Positions 56,666-64,000 of a stretch of DNA of 64,000 nucleotides are shown here, piece after piece. Origin of the DNA: Aquabacterium sp. OR-4 (GTDB lineage Bacteria; Pseudomonadota; Gammaproteobacteria; Burkholderiales; Burkholderiaceae_C); NCBI RefSeq assembly GCF_025290835.2, contig NZ_JAOCQD020000003.1:783688-847687 (forward strand), written 5' to 3'. The position numbers and the translations under genes were made by a program. How positions within the stretch are numbered: the first letter of the stretch is position 1; each line of letters opens with the position of its first letter. A model generated the notes under the pieces. It made no database searches, had not been told where the DNA came from, and worked only from the letters and a program-made list of their open reading frames with translations.

Positions 56666-57325
56666 TCAGAGCGCGCGCAGCACCGCGCGCACCGGTGAGG
56701 CGCAGGCGCCCACCAGCTTGAGCGGCAGCGCGATCAGCTCGTAGTCGCCCTCGGGCACGGCGTCGAGCACCAGGTTCTCCAGCACGCGCAGGTCCAGCGC
56801 GCGCAGGCGCTGGTGGCTGTCCAGGCGCTGGCTGTCGGCCGGGTCGACCGAGGGCGTGTCGATGCCGATCAGGCGCACGCCCTGCGCGGCCAGCCAGGCC
56901 ACGGTGTCGGGCGCGTAGGCGCTGAACTGCGGGTTCCAGGCGGTGTCGGCCTGCGCGCAGCAGCGCACCAGCACGCGCGGTGGCAGCCCGGCCGCGGCAT
57001 GCTGCAGGTGGTGGATGTGGATCAGCGGTCCGCAGCCGATGGCATGGATCACGCGGCAGCGGCCCAGGAAGGGCTCGAGCGCCAGGCCGGCGGCGTCGCT
57101 GGCGCCGTGGGCATAGTGCAGCGGCGCATCGGCATGGGCGCCGACATGCGGCGACAGCGTCATCGCGCTCAGGTTCACCGGGCAGTCGGGGCCCAGCCGC
57201 GCCGTCCAGCGCAGCGCGTAGGGCTCGTCACCCGGAAAAATCGGCGAGGCCGGGCTGACCGGCGGCGAGATGTCCCACAGCGCGGGCGCGGCGGCCGGGC
57301 CGGATGGCGTGGCTGCGGTGGACAT
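56666..57325 (-). CDS. kynB: Kynurenine formamidase (arylformamidase)
   Basis: 219 residues from the ATG at 57325. Cyclase-fold enzyme with LWDISPPVSPASPIFPGDEPYALRWTARLG, MTLSPHVGAHADAPLHYAHGA (metal-binding HVGAHADAPLHY) and VRLIGIDTPSVDPADSQRLDSHQRL. It hydrolyses N-formylkynurenine to kynurenine and formate. The formate made here could be oxidised by the fds formate dehydrogenase of the same replicon, an attractive but unproven link. 55 bases upstream of kynU. Confidence 0.95.
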   Translation of the reverse strand: MSTAATPSGPAAAPALWDISPPVSPASPIFPGDEPYALRWTARLGPDCPVNLSAMTLSPHVGAHADAPLHYAHGASDAAGLALEPFLGRCRVIHAIGCGPLIHIHHLQHAAAGLPPRVLVRCCAQADTAWNPQFSAYAPDTVAWLAAQGVRLIGIDTPSVDPADSQRLDSHQRLRALDLRVLENLVLDAVPEGDYELIALPLKLVGACASPVRAVLRAL

Positions 57326-57357
57326 GGGCCTGGGCGCGGGCATGGCCACGGGCGGGT

Positions 57358-58581
57358 TCAGGCCACCACGCCGCGGGCGCGCAGCTCGGCGATCTGCACT
57401 GGCGTGAGGCCCATGCCGGCCAGCACCGCGTCGGTGTCGTCGCCCAGCCGGGGCGCGCTGCTGCGCAGGGTGCCCGGCGTGGCCGAGAGCTTGGGCACGA
57501 TGCCGGGCACGGCCACGGTGTGGCCGTCGCGCGTGGGCTGCTGCAGGATCATCTGGCGGGCGCGGTAGTGCGGGTCGTCGTGGATGTCGCGGGCGGTGTA
57601 CACCTTGCCGGCCGGCACCCGCGCCCCATCCAGCGCGGCCAGCGCCTGGGCCATGCTCTGCGCCGCCGTCCAGGCACCGATGGCGGCATCCAGCTCTTCC
57701 ACCCGCGCCACGCGGCCGGCGTTGTCGGCCAGGTCGGGCGCCTGGGCCAGGTCGTCGCGGCCGATCACCCCCATCAGGCGCTTGAAGATGCTGTCGCCGT
57801 TGCCGCCGATCAGCACCCAGCCATCGCTGCAGCGGTAGGCGTTGCTGGGCGCAATGCCGGGCAGGGCGCTGCCGGCGGGCTCGCGCACCACGCCGAAGGC
57901 GCTGTATTCGGGGATCAGGCTTTCCATGCAGTTGAACACCGCCTCGTGCAGTGCCACGTCCACCACCTGGCCCTGACCCTGGCCCTGGCCGCCGGGGTTG
58001 ACCTCGCGGTGGCGCAGCGCCAGCAGCACGCCGATCACGCCATGCAGCGCGGCCAGCGTGTCGCCGATGCTCACCCCCACCCGCACCGGCACGCGGCCGG
58101 GCTCGGCGCTGAGGTGGCGCAGGCCGCCCATGGCCTCGCCGATCACGCCAAAGCCGGGCTTGTCGCGGTAAGGGCCGGTCTGGCCGTAGCCCGACACGCG
58201 CAGCACCACCAGCCGGGGATTGAGGGCCAGCAGGGCCTCGGGCGCCAGGCCCCAGGCCTCGAGCTGGCCGGGGCGGAAGTTCTCCACCAGCACATCGGCC
58301 TCGGCAATCAGGCGGCGGGCCAGGTCCTGGCCCTCGGCCAGGCGCAGGTCGATGGCCACCGACTGCTTGTTGCGGCTTTGCACCTGCCACCACACCGAGG
58401 TGCCGTCCTGCAGCAGGCGCCAGTTGCGCAGTGGATCGCCCGCGCCAGGCGGCTCGATCTTGACCACCTCGGCACCAAACTCGCCCAGCATGCGCGCCGC
58501 AAAGGGCCCGGCGATCAGCTGGCCCATCTCGATCACGCGCAGGCCTTGCAGCGCGGCGCGGCGCGGGTCGGGTTGGGTCAG
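57358..58581 (-). CDS. CaiB/BaiF-family CoA transferase, possible CTG start
   Basis: 407 residues if started at the CTG at 58581. CaiB landmarks: LQGLRVIEMGQLIAGPFAARMLGEFGAEVVKIEPPGAGDPLRNWR, SRNKQSVAIDLRLAEGQDLARRL, VLVENFRPGQLEAWGL, VSGYGQTGPYRDKPGFGVIGEAMGG and a C-terminal ARDIHDDPHYRARQMI. There is no ATG, GTG or TTG at the family's usual N-terminus. The CTG overlaps the previous stop as CTGA, like the ATGA/GTGA joints elsewhere. A GTG at 58536 would cut the first strand. It may activate an acid as its CoA ester. Upstream in the kyn operon. Confidence 0.88.
   Translation of the reverse strand: MTQPDPRRAALQGLRVIEMGQLIAGPFAARMLGEFGAEVVKIEPPGAGDPLRNWRLLQDGTSVWWQVQSRNKQSVAIDLRLAEGQDLARRLIAEADVLVENFRPGQLEAWGLAPEALLALNPRLVVLRVSGYGQTGPYRDKPGFGVIGEAMGGLRHLSAEPGRVPVRVGVSIGDTLAALHGVIGVLLALRHREVNPGGQGQGQGQVVDVALHEAVFNCMESLIPEYSAFGVVREPAGSALPGIAPSNAYRCSDGWVLIGGNGDSIFKRLMGVIGRDDLAQAPDLADNAGRVARVEELDAAIGAWTAAQSMAQALAALDGARVPAGKVYTARDIHDDPHYRARQMILQQPTRDGHTVAVPGIVPKLSATPGTLRSSAPRLGDDTDAVLAGMGLTPVQIAELRARGVVA
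57965..57990. repeat. Gly-Gln hexamer run inside the CaiB-like gene
   Basis: Hexamer repeats (CCCTGG type) that encode GGQGQGQGQ in a surface-loop position of the CoA transferase. They keep the reading frame. Compare the QGQGQGQ run in the 742-residue recombinase. Confidence 0.65.
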
Positions 58582-59201
58582 ATCGTCTTGCGCATGGCCT
58601 CGGCCAGGGCCGGCTGGCCGCGCTGGTCCAGCGCGTCGGCGGCGCCCTGGCGGTCTGGCACGCTCTTGTTCTGGCTGAGCTTGGACTTGCCGGTGAGCGC
58701 GGTGATCGTGATCTCGATGCCGACGATCTTGCCCAGCAGCTCCTGGATGAACTCGGGCGCCGAATCGCCCATCTTCCAGGGCCGGGGCTCGGCGGCCTCG
58801 TGCGCGCGGGTCAGGCGCGCCACCAGGCCGCGCACGAAGCGCTCGTCGTCGCACACGCTCAGCCGGCCGTGGGCATGCACCACCTCGTAGTTCCAGGTGG
58901 GCACCTGGCGGTGGCTCTCGTGCTTGCTGGGATACCAGCTGGGCGACACATAGGCCTGCGCGCCACGAAAGATCACCAGCACGTCGGCCCCGCCCGCGGC
59001 GCGTTGCCACAGCGGGTTGGCGCGCGCCACATGCGCCGACAGCCGGCCCAGCGGCCCGGCCGCGGCATCCAGCTCGAAGGGCAGGTGGTCGGCGTCCAGC
59101 CCGTCGGCCCCGTGCATCACCAGCGCGCCCAGCGGGTTGGCGCGGATCAGCTGGTGCAGGGCCTCGGGCTGGCTCGGTGCAAAGTGGGCAGGCAGGTACA
59201 T
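58578..59201 (-). CDS. FMN-binding PaiB-like protein
   Basis: 207 residues from the ATG at 59201. PaiB pattern: MYLPAHFAPSQPEALHQLIRANPLGALVMHGADGLDADHLPFELD, RGAQAYVSPSWYPSKHESHRQVPTWNYEVVHAHGRLSVC (YVSPxWY...PTWNY) and VPDRQGAADALDQRGQPALAEAM at the end. Family members bind FMN or heme-type cofactors and act as regulators of degradative genes in Bacillus, although some are enzymes. First gene of the PaiB-CaiB-kynB-kynU-kynA unit, which makes a regulatory role possible. Just upstream is a GTGGC-rich repeat (59201-59245). Confidence 0.88.
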   Translation of the reverse strand: MYLPAHFAPSQPEALHQLIRANPLGALVMHGADGLDADHLPFELDAAAGPLGRLSAHVARANPLWQRAAGGADVLVIFRGAQAYVSPSWYPSKHESHRQVPTWNYEVVHAHGRLSVCDDERFVRGLVARLTRAHEAAEPRPWKMGDSAPEFIQELLGKIVGIEITITALTGKSKLSQNKSVPDRQGAADALDQRGQPALAEAMRKTI

Positions 59202-59320
59202 GGTGGCGGTGGCGTGGCGGTGGCGTGGCGGTCGTGCGGCGGTGACGCGGCAACGGTGGCGCCCACTGTAGCGCTGCCGCACTGATGCCATCCTGATGCG
59301 GCCTTTGATACCGTGCCGGC

Positions 59321-61006
59321 ATGCCAACGCCCCAGCATCCCCCCACGCCCCCGGGCCCCACGCCACAGGCCGCCCGCGGCCTGCGCTGGCGGCTGCTGCT
59401 GGCCGCGCTGAGCTGGGCCGCGGGCTGGGCGGCGATGGCCGCGCTGGACGGGCGGGTGGACCTGGCCAACCTGGCCATGCTGCTGGTGCTGGCCAGCGCG
59501 GTGGCCTCGCTGTGGTTGCCGGTGTGGCTGGCGGCCGCGGCCGACGCGCTGGCGGTGGCCGGTTTCAACTGGCAGTTCGTGCCGCCGCGCGGCAGCTTTG
59601 CGGTGGATCTGCACCAGCATGCGCTGCTGCTGGGCGCCATGCTGGCGGTGAACTGCATCATCGCCGCGCTGATGGCCGCGCAGCGCCACCAGGCGCAGCA
59701 GGCGCAGGCCCATGCCTGGCAGGCCCGGCAGCTGCGGCAGTGGAGCGAGACCCTGCGCGACGCCGCCGACCCGCTGGCCCATGCCGGTGGCCTGCAGGCT
59801 GCGCTGGCCGCGCTGGGCGGCGGCCCGGCGGCCTTGATCGTGCTGCGCGACGGCCTGCCGCCCGGCAACGACGAGCAGGCCGTGCTGGGCCTGGGCGAGC
59901 CCGATGCCGACCAGCGCGCCGGCCTGTGGCACTGCCTGCGCCAGGGCCAGGCCATGGGCCCCGGCACCGGCCGCCACGGCGAGCTGCCGGCCTGGTATGT
60001 GCCGCTGCGCGGACGCGGGCGGTGCCTGGGTGCCGCGCTGCTCACCGGCCCGGCACCCGCGCGCGGTGATCTGGCCAGCCTGGCCCATGCCCAGGCGCTG
60101 TGCGATCCGCTGGGCCTGGCCCTGCAGCGCCAGCAGGCGGCACTGGACGCCCAACGCGCCCGCGACGCGGCCCAGGCCCAGGGCGTGCGCAATGCGCTGC
60201 TGGCCGCCATCTCGCACGACTACCGCACGCCGCTGGCCACCATGCTGGGCGCGGCCTCGTCGCTCGAGTCTCAGGCCGAGCGGCTCGACCCCGCCCAGCG
60301 CCAGGCGCTGGCCCGCCGCATCGTCAGCGAGGTGGGCCAGCTCAGCCGGCTCACCGACAACACCCTGCAGCTGGCCCGGCTGGACGCCCCCGGCGTGGCC
60401 CTGCGCTGCGACTGGGAATCGGCCGAAGAACTGGTGGGCGCCGCGCTGCGCCATGCGCGCGAGCGCGACGCCGCCCGCCGCACCCGGGCCCGCGTGGAGC
60501 CCGGCCTGCCGCTGCTGTGGTGTGATGCGCTGCTGATGAGCCAGCTGCTCGACAACCTGATCGACAACGCCCTGAAGCACACCCCGCCCGAGGGCGCGGT
60601 GGAACTGCTGGTGCGGCGCCAGTTGCCGCAGCCGCAGCCGCTGCCGCTGCCGCTGCCGCTGCCGGGCCAGCGCGCGGCCAATGTCGATATCGATGCCGCT
60701 ACCGCTGCCGCCCAGGCCCCGCTCGGCTGGGCCGTGCTGGCGGTGCGCGACCGCGGCCCCGGCGTGGCCCCCGCCTGGCGCGAGCGCATCTTCGAGGTTT
60801 TTCAGCGCGGCGCCGAGGCCATGCCCGGCGCGCCCGCGCCCCTGCCCAGCCGCGGCGCCGGCGTGGGCCTGGCGGTGTGCCGGGCCATCGCCCGCGCGCA
60901 TGGTGGCGAGCTGCGCCTGCGCGCCCGCGGCCATGGCGGCAGCAGCTTCGAATGCTGGCTGCCGCTGCGCGAAGCGCCGGCGCCGGCGCCGGAGGCCGGT
61001 GAATGA
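59321..61006 (+). CDS. KdpD-like sensor histidine kinase lacking the N-terminal KdpD domain
   Basis: 561 residues. Four hydrophobic segments in the first ~110 residues (DUF4118-like membrane part), a GAF-like region, then the kinase: H-box AAISHDYRTPLATMLGAASSL with His299, N-box LLDNLIDNALKHTP, and G-boxes VRDRGPGVAPAWRERIFEVFQR and GAGVGLAVCRAIA. The membrane arrangement and H-box are those of KdpD, but the ~350-residue cytoplasmic KdpD/USP sensor is missing. A Pro-Leu hexamer run (around 60635-60660) splits the ATPase part. The partner regulator overlaps by 4 bases. There is no kdpFABC nearby. Confidence 0.85.
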   Translation: MPTPQHPPTPPGPTPQAARGLRWRLLLAALSWAAGWAAMAALDGRVDLANLAMLLVLASAVASLWLPVWLAAAADALAVAGFNWQFVPPRGSFAVDLHQHALLLGAMLAVNCIIAALMAAQRHQAQQAQAHAWQARQLRQWSETLRDAADPLAHAGGLQAALAALGGGPAALIVLRDGLPPGNDEQAVLGLGEPDADQRAGLWHCLRQGQAMGPGTGRHGELPAWYVPLRGRGRCLGAALLTGPAPARGDLASLAHAQALCDPLGLALQRQQAALDAQRARDAAQAQGVRNALLAAISHDYRTPLATMLGAASSLESQAERLDPAQRQALARRIVSEVGQLSRLTDNTLQLARLDAPGVALRCDWESAEELVGAALRHARERDAARRTRARVEPGLPLLWCDALLMSQLLDNLIDNALKHTPPEGAVELLVRRQLPQPQPLPLPLPLPGQRAANVDIDAATAAAQAPLGWAVLAVRDRGPGVAPAWRERIFEVFQRGAEAMPGAPAPLPSRGAGVGLAVCRAIARAHGGELRLRARGHGGSSFECWLPLREAPAPAPEAGE

Positions 61007-61716
61007 GCCTGCGCGTGCTGCTGGTGGAGGATGACCGCGCGCTGCGCGCCACCTTGCGCGCCGCGCTGGTGGTGGAAGGCTACGAGGTGCTCACCGCGGC
61101 CAGCCTGTCGGAAGGCCTGGCCCTGGTGGCGCATGCCGCGCGGCCCGGCGAGGCCGGCCCCGGGCTCGACCTGCTGCTGCTGGACCTGGGCCTGCCCGAT
61201 GGCGATGGCGAGACCCTGCTGCAAAGCCTGCGCCGGCGCCACGGCCTGCCGGTGCTGGTGATCTCGGCGCGCGAGGCCGAGGGCCAGAAGATCCGCCTGC
61301 TCGATGCCGGCGCCGACGACTACCTGGTCAAGCCCTTCGGCGTGGCCGAGCTGCTGGCGCGCATGCGCGTGGCGCTGCGCCACCGCGGCACCACGGTGGC
61401 GGCGGCCATCACCCACTGGCAGCACGAGGGCGTGAGCATCGATCTGGCCGATTCGCGCGTGCTGCGCCAGGGCCAGCCGGTGCACCTCACGCCCACCGAG
61501 TTCAAGCTGCTGGCCCGCCTGGTGCGCAGCGCCGGACGCATCGTCACCCACCGCCAACTGCTGGCCGATGTGTGGGGCCCCGAGTACCTGGCGCACACCC
61601 ACTACCTGCGCCTGTACATGGGCCAGCTGCGCGCCAAGCTCGAAACCGTGCCGGCCGAGCCGCGGCTGCTGCTCACCGAGCCGGGGGTGGGCTACCGCTG
61701 CGTGGAGGGGCAGTGA
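61003..61716 (+). CDS. KdpE-like OmpR-family response regulator
   Basis: 237 residues, overlapping the kinase gene as ATGA. Receiver: RVLLVEDDRALRATL, LLLLDLGLPDGDGETLL (phospho-Asp), LVISAREAEGQKIRLLDAGADDYLVKPFGVAELLARMRVAL. The winged helix follows: VHLTPTEFKLLARLVRSAGRIVTHRQLLADVWGPEYLAHTHYLRLYMGQLRAKLE and GVGYRC. The pattern WGPEYxxxTHYLRxYxxxLRxKLE is characteristic of KdpE. Its target here is unclear because the K+ transporter operon is not adjacent. Confidence 0.9.
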   Translation: MSLRVLLVEDDRALRATLRAALVVEGYEVLTAASLSEGLALVAHAARPGEAGPGLDLLLLDLGLPDGDGETLLQSLRRRHGLPVLVISAREAEGQKIRLLDAGADDYLVKPFGVAELLARMRVALRHRGTTVAAAITHWQHEGVSIDLADSRVLRQGQPVHLTPTEFKLLARLVRSAGRIVTHRQLLADVWGPEYLAHTHYLRLYMGQLRAKLETVPAEPRLLLTEPGVGYRCVEGQ

Positions 61717-61738
61717 ACGGGCGGCGGCGCAGCGCCCG

Positions 61739-62326
61739 TCAAGGAGGCCGCGACGCGCCGGGTGCCGGTGCGATCAGGCGCGGGATCTCGCCGCCGCAGG
61801 CGGTGCGGCCGCGGGCGTACTCCTGCGGGCTGTCAAAGCGCCGCTGGGCATCCATCAACCGGGCCAGCTGATGCTTGGCAAAGCGCAGCACGGCCTCGCT
61901 GCCGGGCCGATCGGACCACGGGTAGTGCAGCGCCCTGAACTGGCGTGCGATCTCCTGGTGGATGCGCACATGGGTCTGCTCATGGGCCAACACCAGGGCG
62001 TAGCTGCAGCTGCCGGCGGGCATCTCGCGGGCGATGCGCAGCACCGGCTGCACAAAATCCAGCCGCACGCTGAGTCCGCGGCACGCGGTCTGCGGCTCGA
62101 CCGACAAGCGGGTCTGCACCATCACGTGGCCGAGCTGCGTGCCTCGGCCCGGCGCCGCGGCGGCGGCGGCCAGCGCATCCAGTTCGGCGGCAGACCTGCT
62201 GTGGTCCACCTCCGGGTCGCCCACCCAGCCGGCGGCAAAGCGCACCGGTTGCGCGCACGCCGGCAGCCCGCCGGCCAGGGCGGGCAGGCTGGAGCTGCAC
62301 AGCAGGATGGCAAGAACCCGTCTCAT
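61739..62326 (-). CDS. Secreted HExxH protein of unknown function
   Basis: 195 residues. Signal peptide RRVLAILLCSSSLPALAGG, cleavage near ALA. The mature protein has SCSYALVLAHEQTHVRIHQEIARQFRAL, an HExxH zinc-metalloprotease signature, and six Cys, four of which could form disulfides. Length and secondary structure resemble small DUF922-like periplasmic hydrolases, but I cannot place it in a named family with confidence. It lies convergent with the kdpE-like gene and just downstream of truD. Confidence 0.7.
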   Translation of the reverse strand: MRRVLAILLCSSSLPALAGGLPACAQPVRFAAGWVGDPEVDHSRSAAELDALAAAAAAPGRGTQLGHVMVQTRLSVEPQTACRGLSVRLDFVQPVLRIAREMPAGSCSYALVLAHEQTHVRIHQEIARQFRALHYPWSDRPGSEAVLRFAKHQLARLMDAQRRFDSPQEYARGRTACGGEIPRLIAPAPGASRPP

Positions 62327-62374
62327 ACCGTAGGCGGGCGATCATGCCGGCCGCCGCCCCGCCCGATCGCCCGA

Positions 62375-63397
62375 TCACGGCGACGAATCGGCCCCCTCTG
62401 GCTCGTTCTCGGCGTGCCGTTCGGGCTCTGCGGTGCGCAGGATCTCGTTCAGCACGGCGGTGGCGTAGTTGCCGGCGGGCAAGGCAAAGCCGAGCACCAG
62501 CCTGTCGGCCTGCGGCCAGTCCCATGACATCTCGAGCGGGCGCGCCACCAGGGCGCGGCGCTCCTGGTCGAGGCCGGCATGCTCCATGCCGTCGCACAGG
62601 GTGGCGTGGCGCTCGGCCACACCGTTCTCCAGCGCCTGGGCCTGGTCGCTGCTGGCCACGCGGCCGCGGCCCCACAGCGGCCCGGTGGGTTGGCCGGCCT
62701 CGTCCATCAGGTCACCGGGTAGGCTCTGGCCCCACAGCCCCTGCTGGATGCGCAGCGCCAGCACCTCGTTGAAGACGAAGGAGCGCACCGCCGACAGGTA
62801 GATGCCCTTCTTCTTCGGGTTGCGCACGCGGATCTCGCGCGCCAGCATCGCCCGGCCCTGCTCGACATTGCCGCCGTCAAAGCCGAAGCGCTGGGCGCCA
62901 AAGTAGTTGGGCACGCCCTGCGCGGCCACGGCGTTCAGGTTGGCCTCGATCGCGGCACGCTCGCCGATCACCTCGCGCAGCACGATGCGAAACCGGTTGC
63001 CCTGCAGATCACCGGGGCGCAGCTTCTTGATGTGGCGGCTCTGGCCCAGCACCTTGAACTCGGGGTGCTGCAGCTGGGTGAGGTCAGGCGTCTCGCCCTT
63101 GGGGAGGTAGATGCTGAACCACTGCCGCGTGATGGCGTAGCGGTCTTTCAGGCCGGCATAGCCCACGTCGCGATCCTGCACGCCGGCGACCTGCGCCAGC
63201 TGCTGGGCCACGAAGGCGGTGTTGGCGCCGTTCTTCTCGACATCGAGCCACAGGTGCTCGCCCGCGCCGCTGGGCGGCTGCAAGGGCAGCTCGGTCACGA
63301 TGAAGTCCTCGTTGAGGCATTTCAAGCTGGCGCTGGCGCCGCTGGCCGGATAGGCGCTGGGCCACAGCGGCAGGCGGGTGTAGAGGGCGTGGGTCAT
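62375..63397 (-). CDS. truD: tRNA pseudouridine(13) synthase
   Basis: 340 residues. TruD blocks: NEDFIVTELPLQPPSGAGEHLWLDVEKNGANTAFVAQQLA, DVGYAGLKDRYAITRQWFS (catalytic Asp85), LGQSRHIKKLRPGDLQGNRFRIVLRE, VPNYFGAQRFGFDGGNVEQG and KGIYLSAVRSFVFNEVLALRI. It modifies U13 in tRNA(Glu). This is normally a main-chromosome housekeeping gene. Here it sits on the same window as a plasmid-type replication module, which supports a chromid or a replicon fusion. Confidence 0.95.
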   Translation of the reverse strand: MTHALYTRLPLWPSAYPASGASASLKCLNEDFIVTELPLQPPSGAGEHLWLDVEKNGANTAFVAQQLAQVAGVQDRDVGYAGLKDRYAITRQWFSIYLPKGETPDLTQLQHPEFKVLGQSRHIKKLRPGDLQGNRFRIVLREVIGERAAIEANLNAVAAQGVPNYFGAQRFGFDGGNVEQGRAMLAREIRVRNPKKKGIYLSAVRSFVFNEVLALRIQQGLWGQSLPGDLMDEAGQPTGPLWGRGRVASSDQAQALENGVAERHATLCDGMEHAGLDQERRALVARPLEMSWDWPQADRLVLGFALPAGNYATAVLNEILRTAEPERHAENEPEGADSSP

Positions 63398-63538
63398 GGG
63401 GAGCCTGGCGGCGGCAGCGGTGGAACGGACGGCAAGTCTGGCCGGGCCCGGAGGGCTGGCAGCCAGGCGCCGATTCTCGCCGTGCCGGCGCGAACGCCCG
63501 GCGCCATCGGCGTGCCTGGGGGCATCGTGCGCGTCGGC

Positions 63539-63790
63539 CTACGGCAACAGCTTCAACCCCAGCTCTTTCAAAAAGCCGTTGTGCGTGTCCTTCGCCGCCG
63601 CTATCGCCTTCTCGATATCCAGCAGCGCTTGGTGCGTGTCATCCAGATCGATTTCCGCCTCACCCACCGCCGTGCTGATGTAGCGCGAGATGTTCAGGTT
63701 GAAATCGTTCTTCTCGATTTCGGCCATCTCCACCCGGCGTGGGTAGCGAGCCTCTTGCTCACGGAACTGGTACGCACCGGCCACCATCAC
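63539..63790 (-). pseudogene. 3'-end remnant of a type I restriction methyltransferase gene (hsdM)
   Basis: 83 residues ending MAEIEKNDFNLNISRYISTAVGEAEIDLDDTHQALLDIEKAIAAAKDTHNGFLKELGL, the typical C-terminus of HsdM (EIExNDFNLNISRYV). The catalytic domain (NPPY) and specificity genes are absent, so only a tail remains. It probably marks a deleted or recombined restriction-modification locus at the edge of this region. The first ~7 residues are not HsdM-like. Confidence 0.75.
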
Positions 63791-63921
63791 GGCTCAGCTG
63801 TACCCAGCCCAGCCCAGCCCAGCACCGTCGCGCCCGCAGAGCGCCAAATCCGGCTGCCCTTATGCGTTCCTGACGCCGCCCGCGGCATGCTGCAGACCTG
63901 TTCACCGACAGCCTGCACACC

Positions 63922-64000
63922 ATGGTCCTTGCCGCCCCCTCTGCCGCCAGTCCCCTGGCCGCATCCTCAACCCCTCCCGCACCCCTGCCAGCACCCGCCA
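63922..64000 (+). CDS. Possible start of a gene running off the window
   Basis: A frame open from the ATG at 63922 to the window end, coding an Ala/Pro/Ser-rich start (MVLAAPSAASPLAASS). It has no clear ribosome-binding site. It may be the N-terminus of an unknown protein or no gene at all. A CCCAG pentamer run lies at about 63801-63822. Confidence 0.3.
   Translation, partial: MVLAAPSAASPLAASSTPPAPLPAPA

Overview
The window is a very GC-rich stretch of a beta-proteobacterial genome. A Burkholderiales host (Comamonadaceae/Sphaerotilaceae-like) is inferred from the gene families: two Bug/TctC substrate-binding proteins, a soluble NAD-dependent formate dehydrogenase operon (fdsGBA-fdhD-fdsD), a kynurenine operon, a PEP-CTERM protein, many LysR regulators and CoA-ester catabolism genes. 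Codon use and base composition look uniform, so most of the window seems long resident.

The centre (about 23.6-30.6 kb) is a complete replication and partition module of the kind found on secondary chromosomes and megaplasmids. A Rep_3-type initiator gene (repA) diverges from parA-parB across an origin-like gap. The gap holds a TGTCC/GGACA operator, seven 18-bp iterons spaced on a roughly 22-bp grid, an AT-rich tract and a DnaA-box-like 9-mer. An 11-bp inverted repeat flanks the parA promoter region. Two identical 23-bp perfect palindromes, one inside the 3' end of parB and one just after it, are candidate centromere (parS) sites. A 742-residue tyrosine recombinase converges on parB. A second recombinase-like protein with a degraded active site lies at 8-9 kb behind a 12-bp inverted repeat. 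truD, usually a main-chromosome gene, lies in the same window, which suggests a chromid or a fused replicon rather than a small plasmid.

Layout: 0-5 kb response-regulator tail, IclR regulator, TPR protein, VOC protein, ketopantoate reductase-like enzyme and GST. 5-8 kb MarR-MFS operon divergent from a thioesterase. 8-9.5 kb recombinase-like gene and a small hypothetical. 9.5-15.6 kb LysR-controlled sugar-acid cluster (TctC, UxaA-type dehydratase, aldehyde dehydrogenase, HpcH/HpaI aldolase). 15.6-17.3 kb small housekeeping and hypothetical genes. 17.6-19.9 kb dmlR/dmlA-like pair. 20-23.2 kb two acyl-CoA dehydrogenases and an enoyl-CoA hydratase. 23.2-30.6 kb repeats and the rep/par/int module. 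30.9-38.6 kb formate dehydrogenase with its LysR regulator. 38.8-41.8 kb enoyl-CoA hydratase, TctC and LysR. 42-48 kb lipoprotein hydrolase, PEP-CTERM SGNH-like protein, SDR and a frameshifted DUF2235 lipase. 48.1-53.7 kb hydrolase, 2,4-dienoyl-CoA reductase-like enzyme and an acyl-CoA dehydrogenase pair. 54.4-59.2 kb kynA-kynU-kynB with a CaiB-type CoA transferase and a PaiB-like protein. 59.3-61.7 kb KdpDE-like two-component pair. 61.7-64 kb secreted HExxH protein, truD and an hsdM remnant.

Repeats are a second theme: hexanucleotide arrays (one coding for a Ser-Pro tail), an octamer array that decays into the repA stop codon, 55-bp palindromic duplicates, and two palindromic insertions carried in frame inside fdsA. 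Co-transcribed genes often overlap by NTGA (ATGA/GTGA). One junction is CTGA, which points to a possible CTG start.
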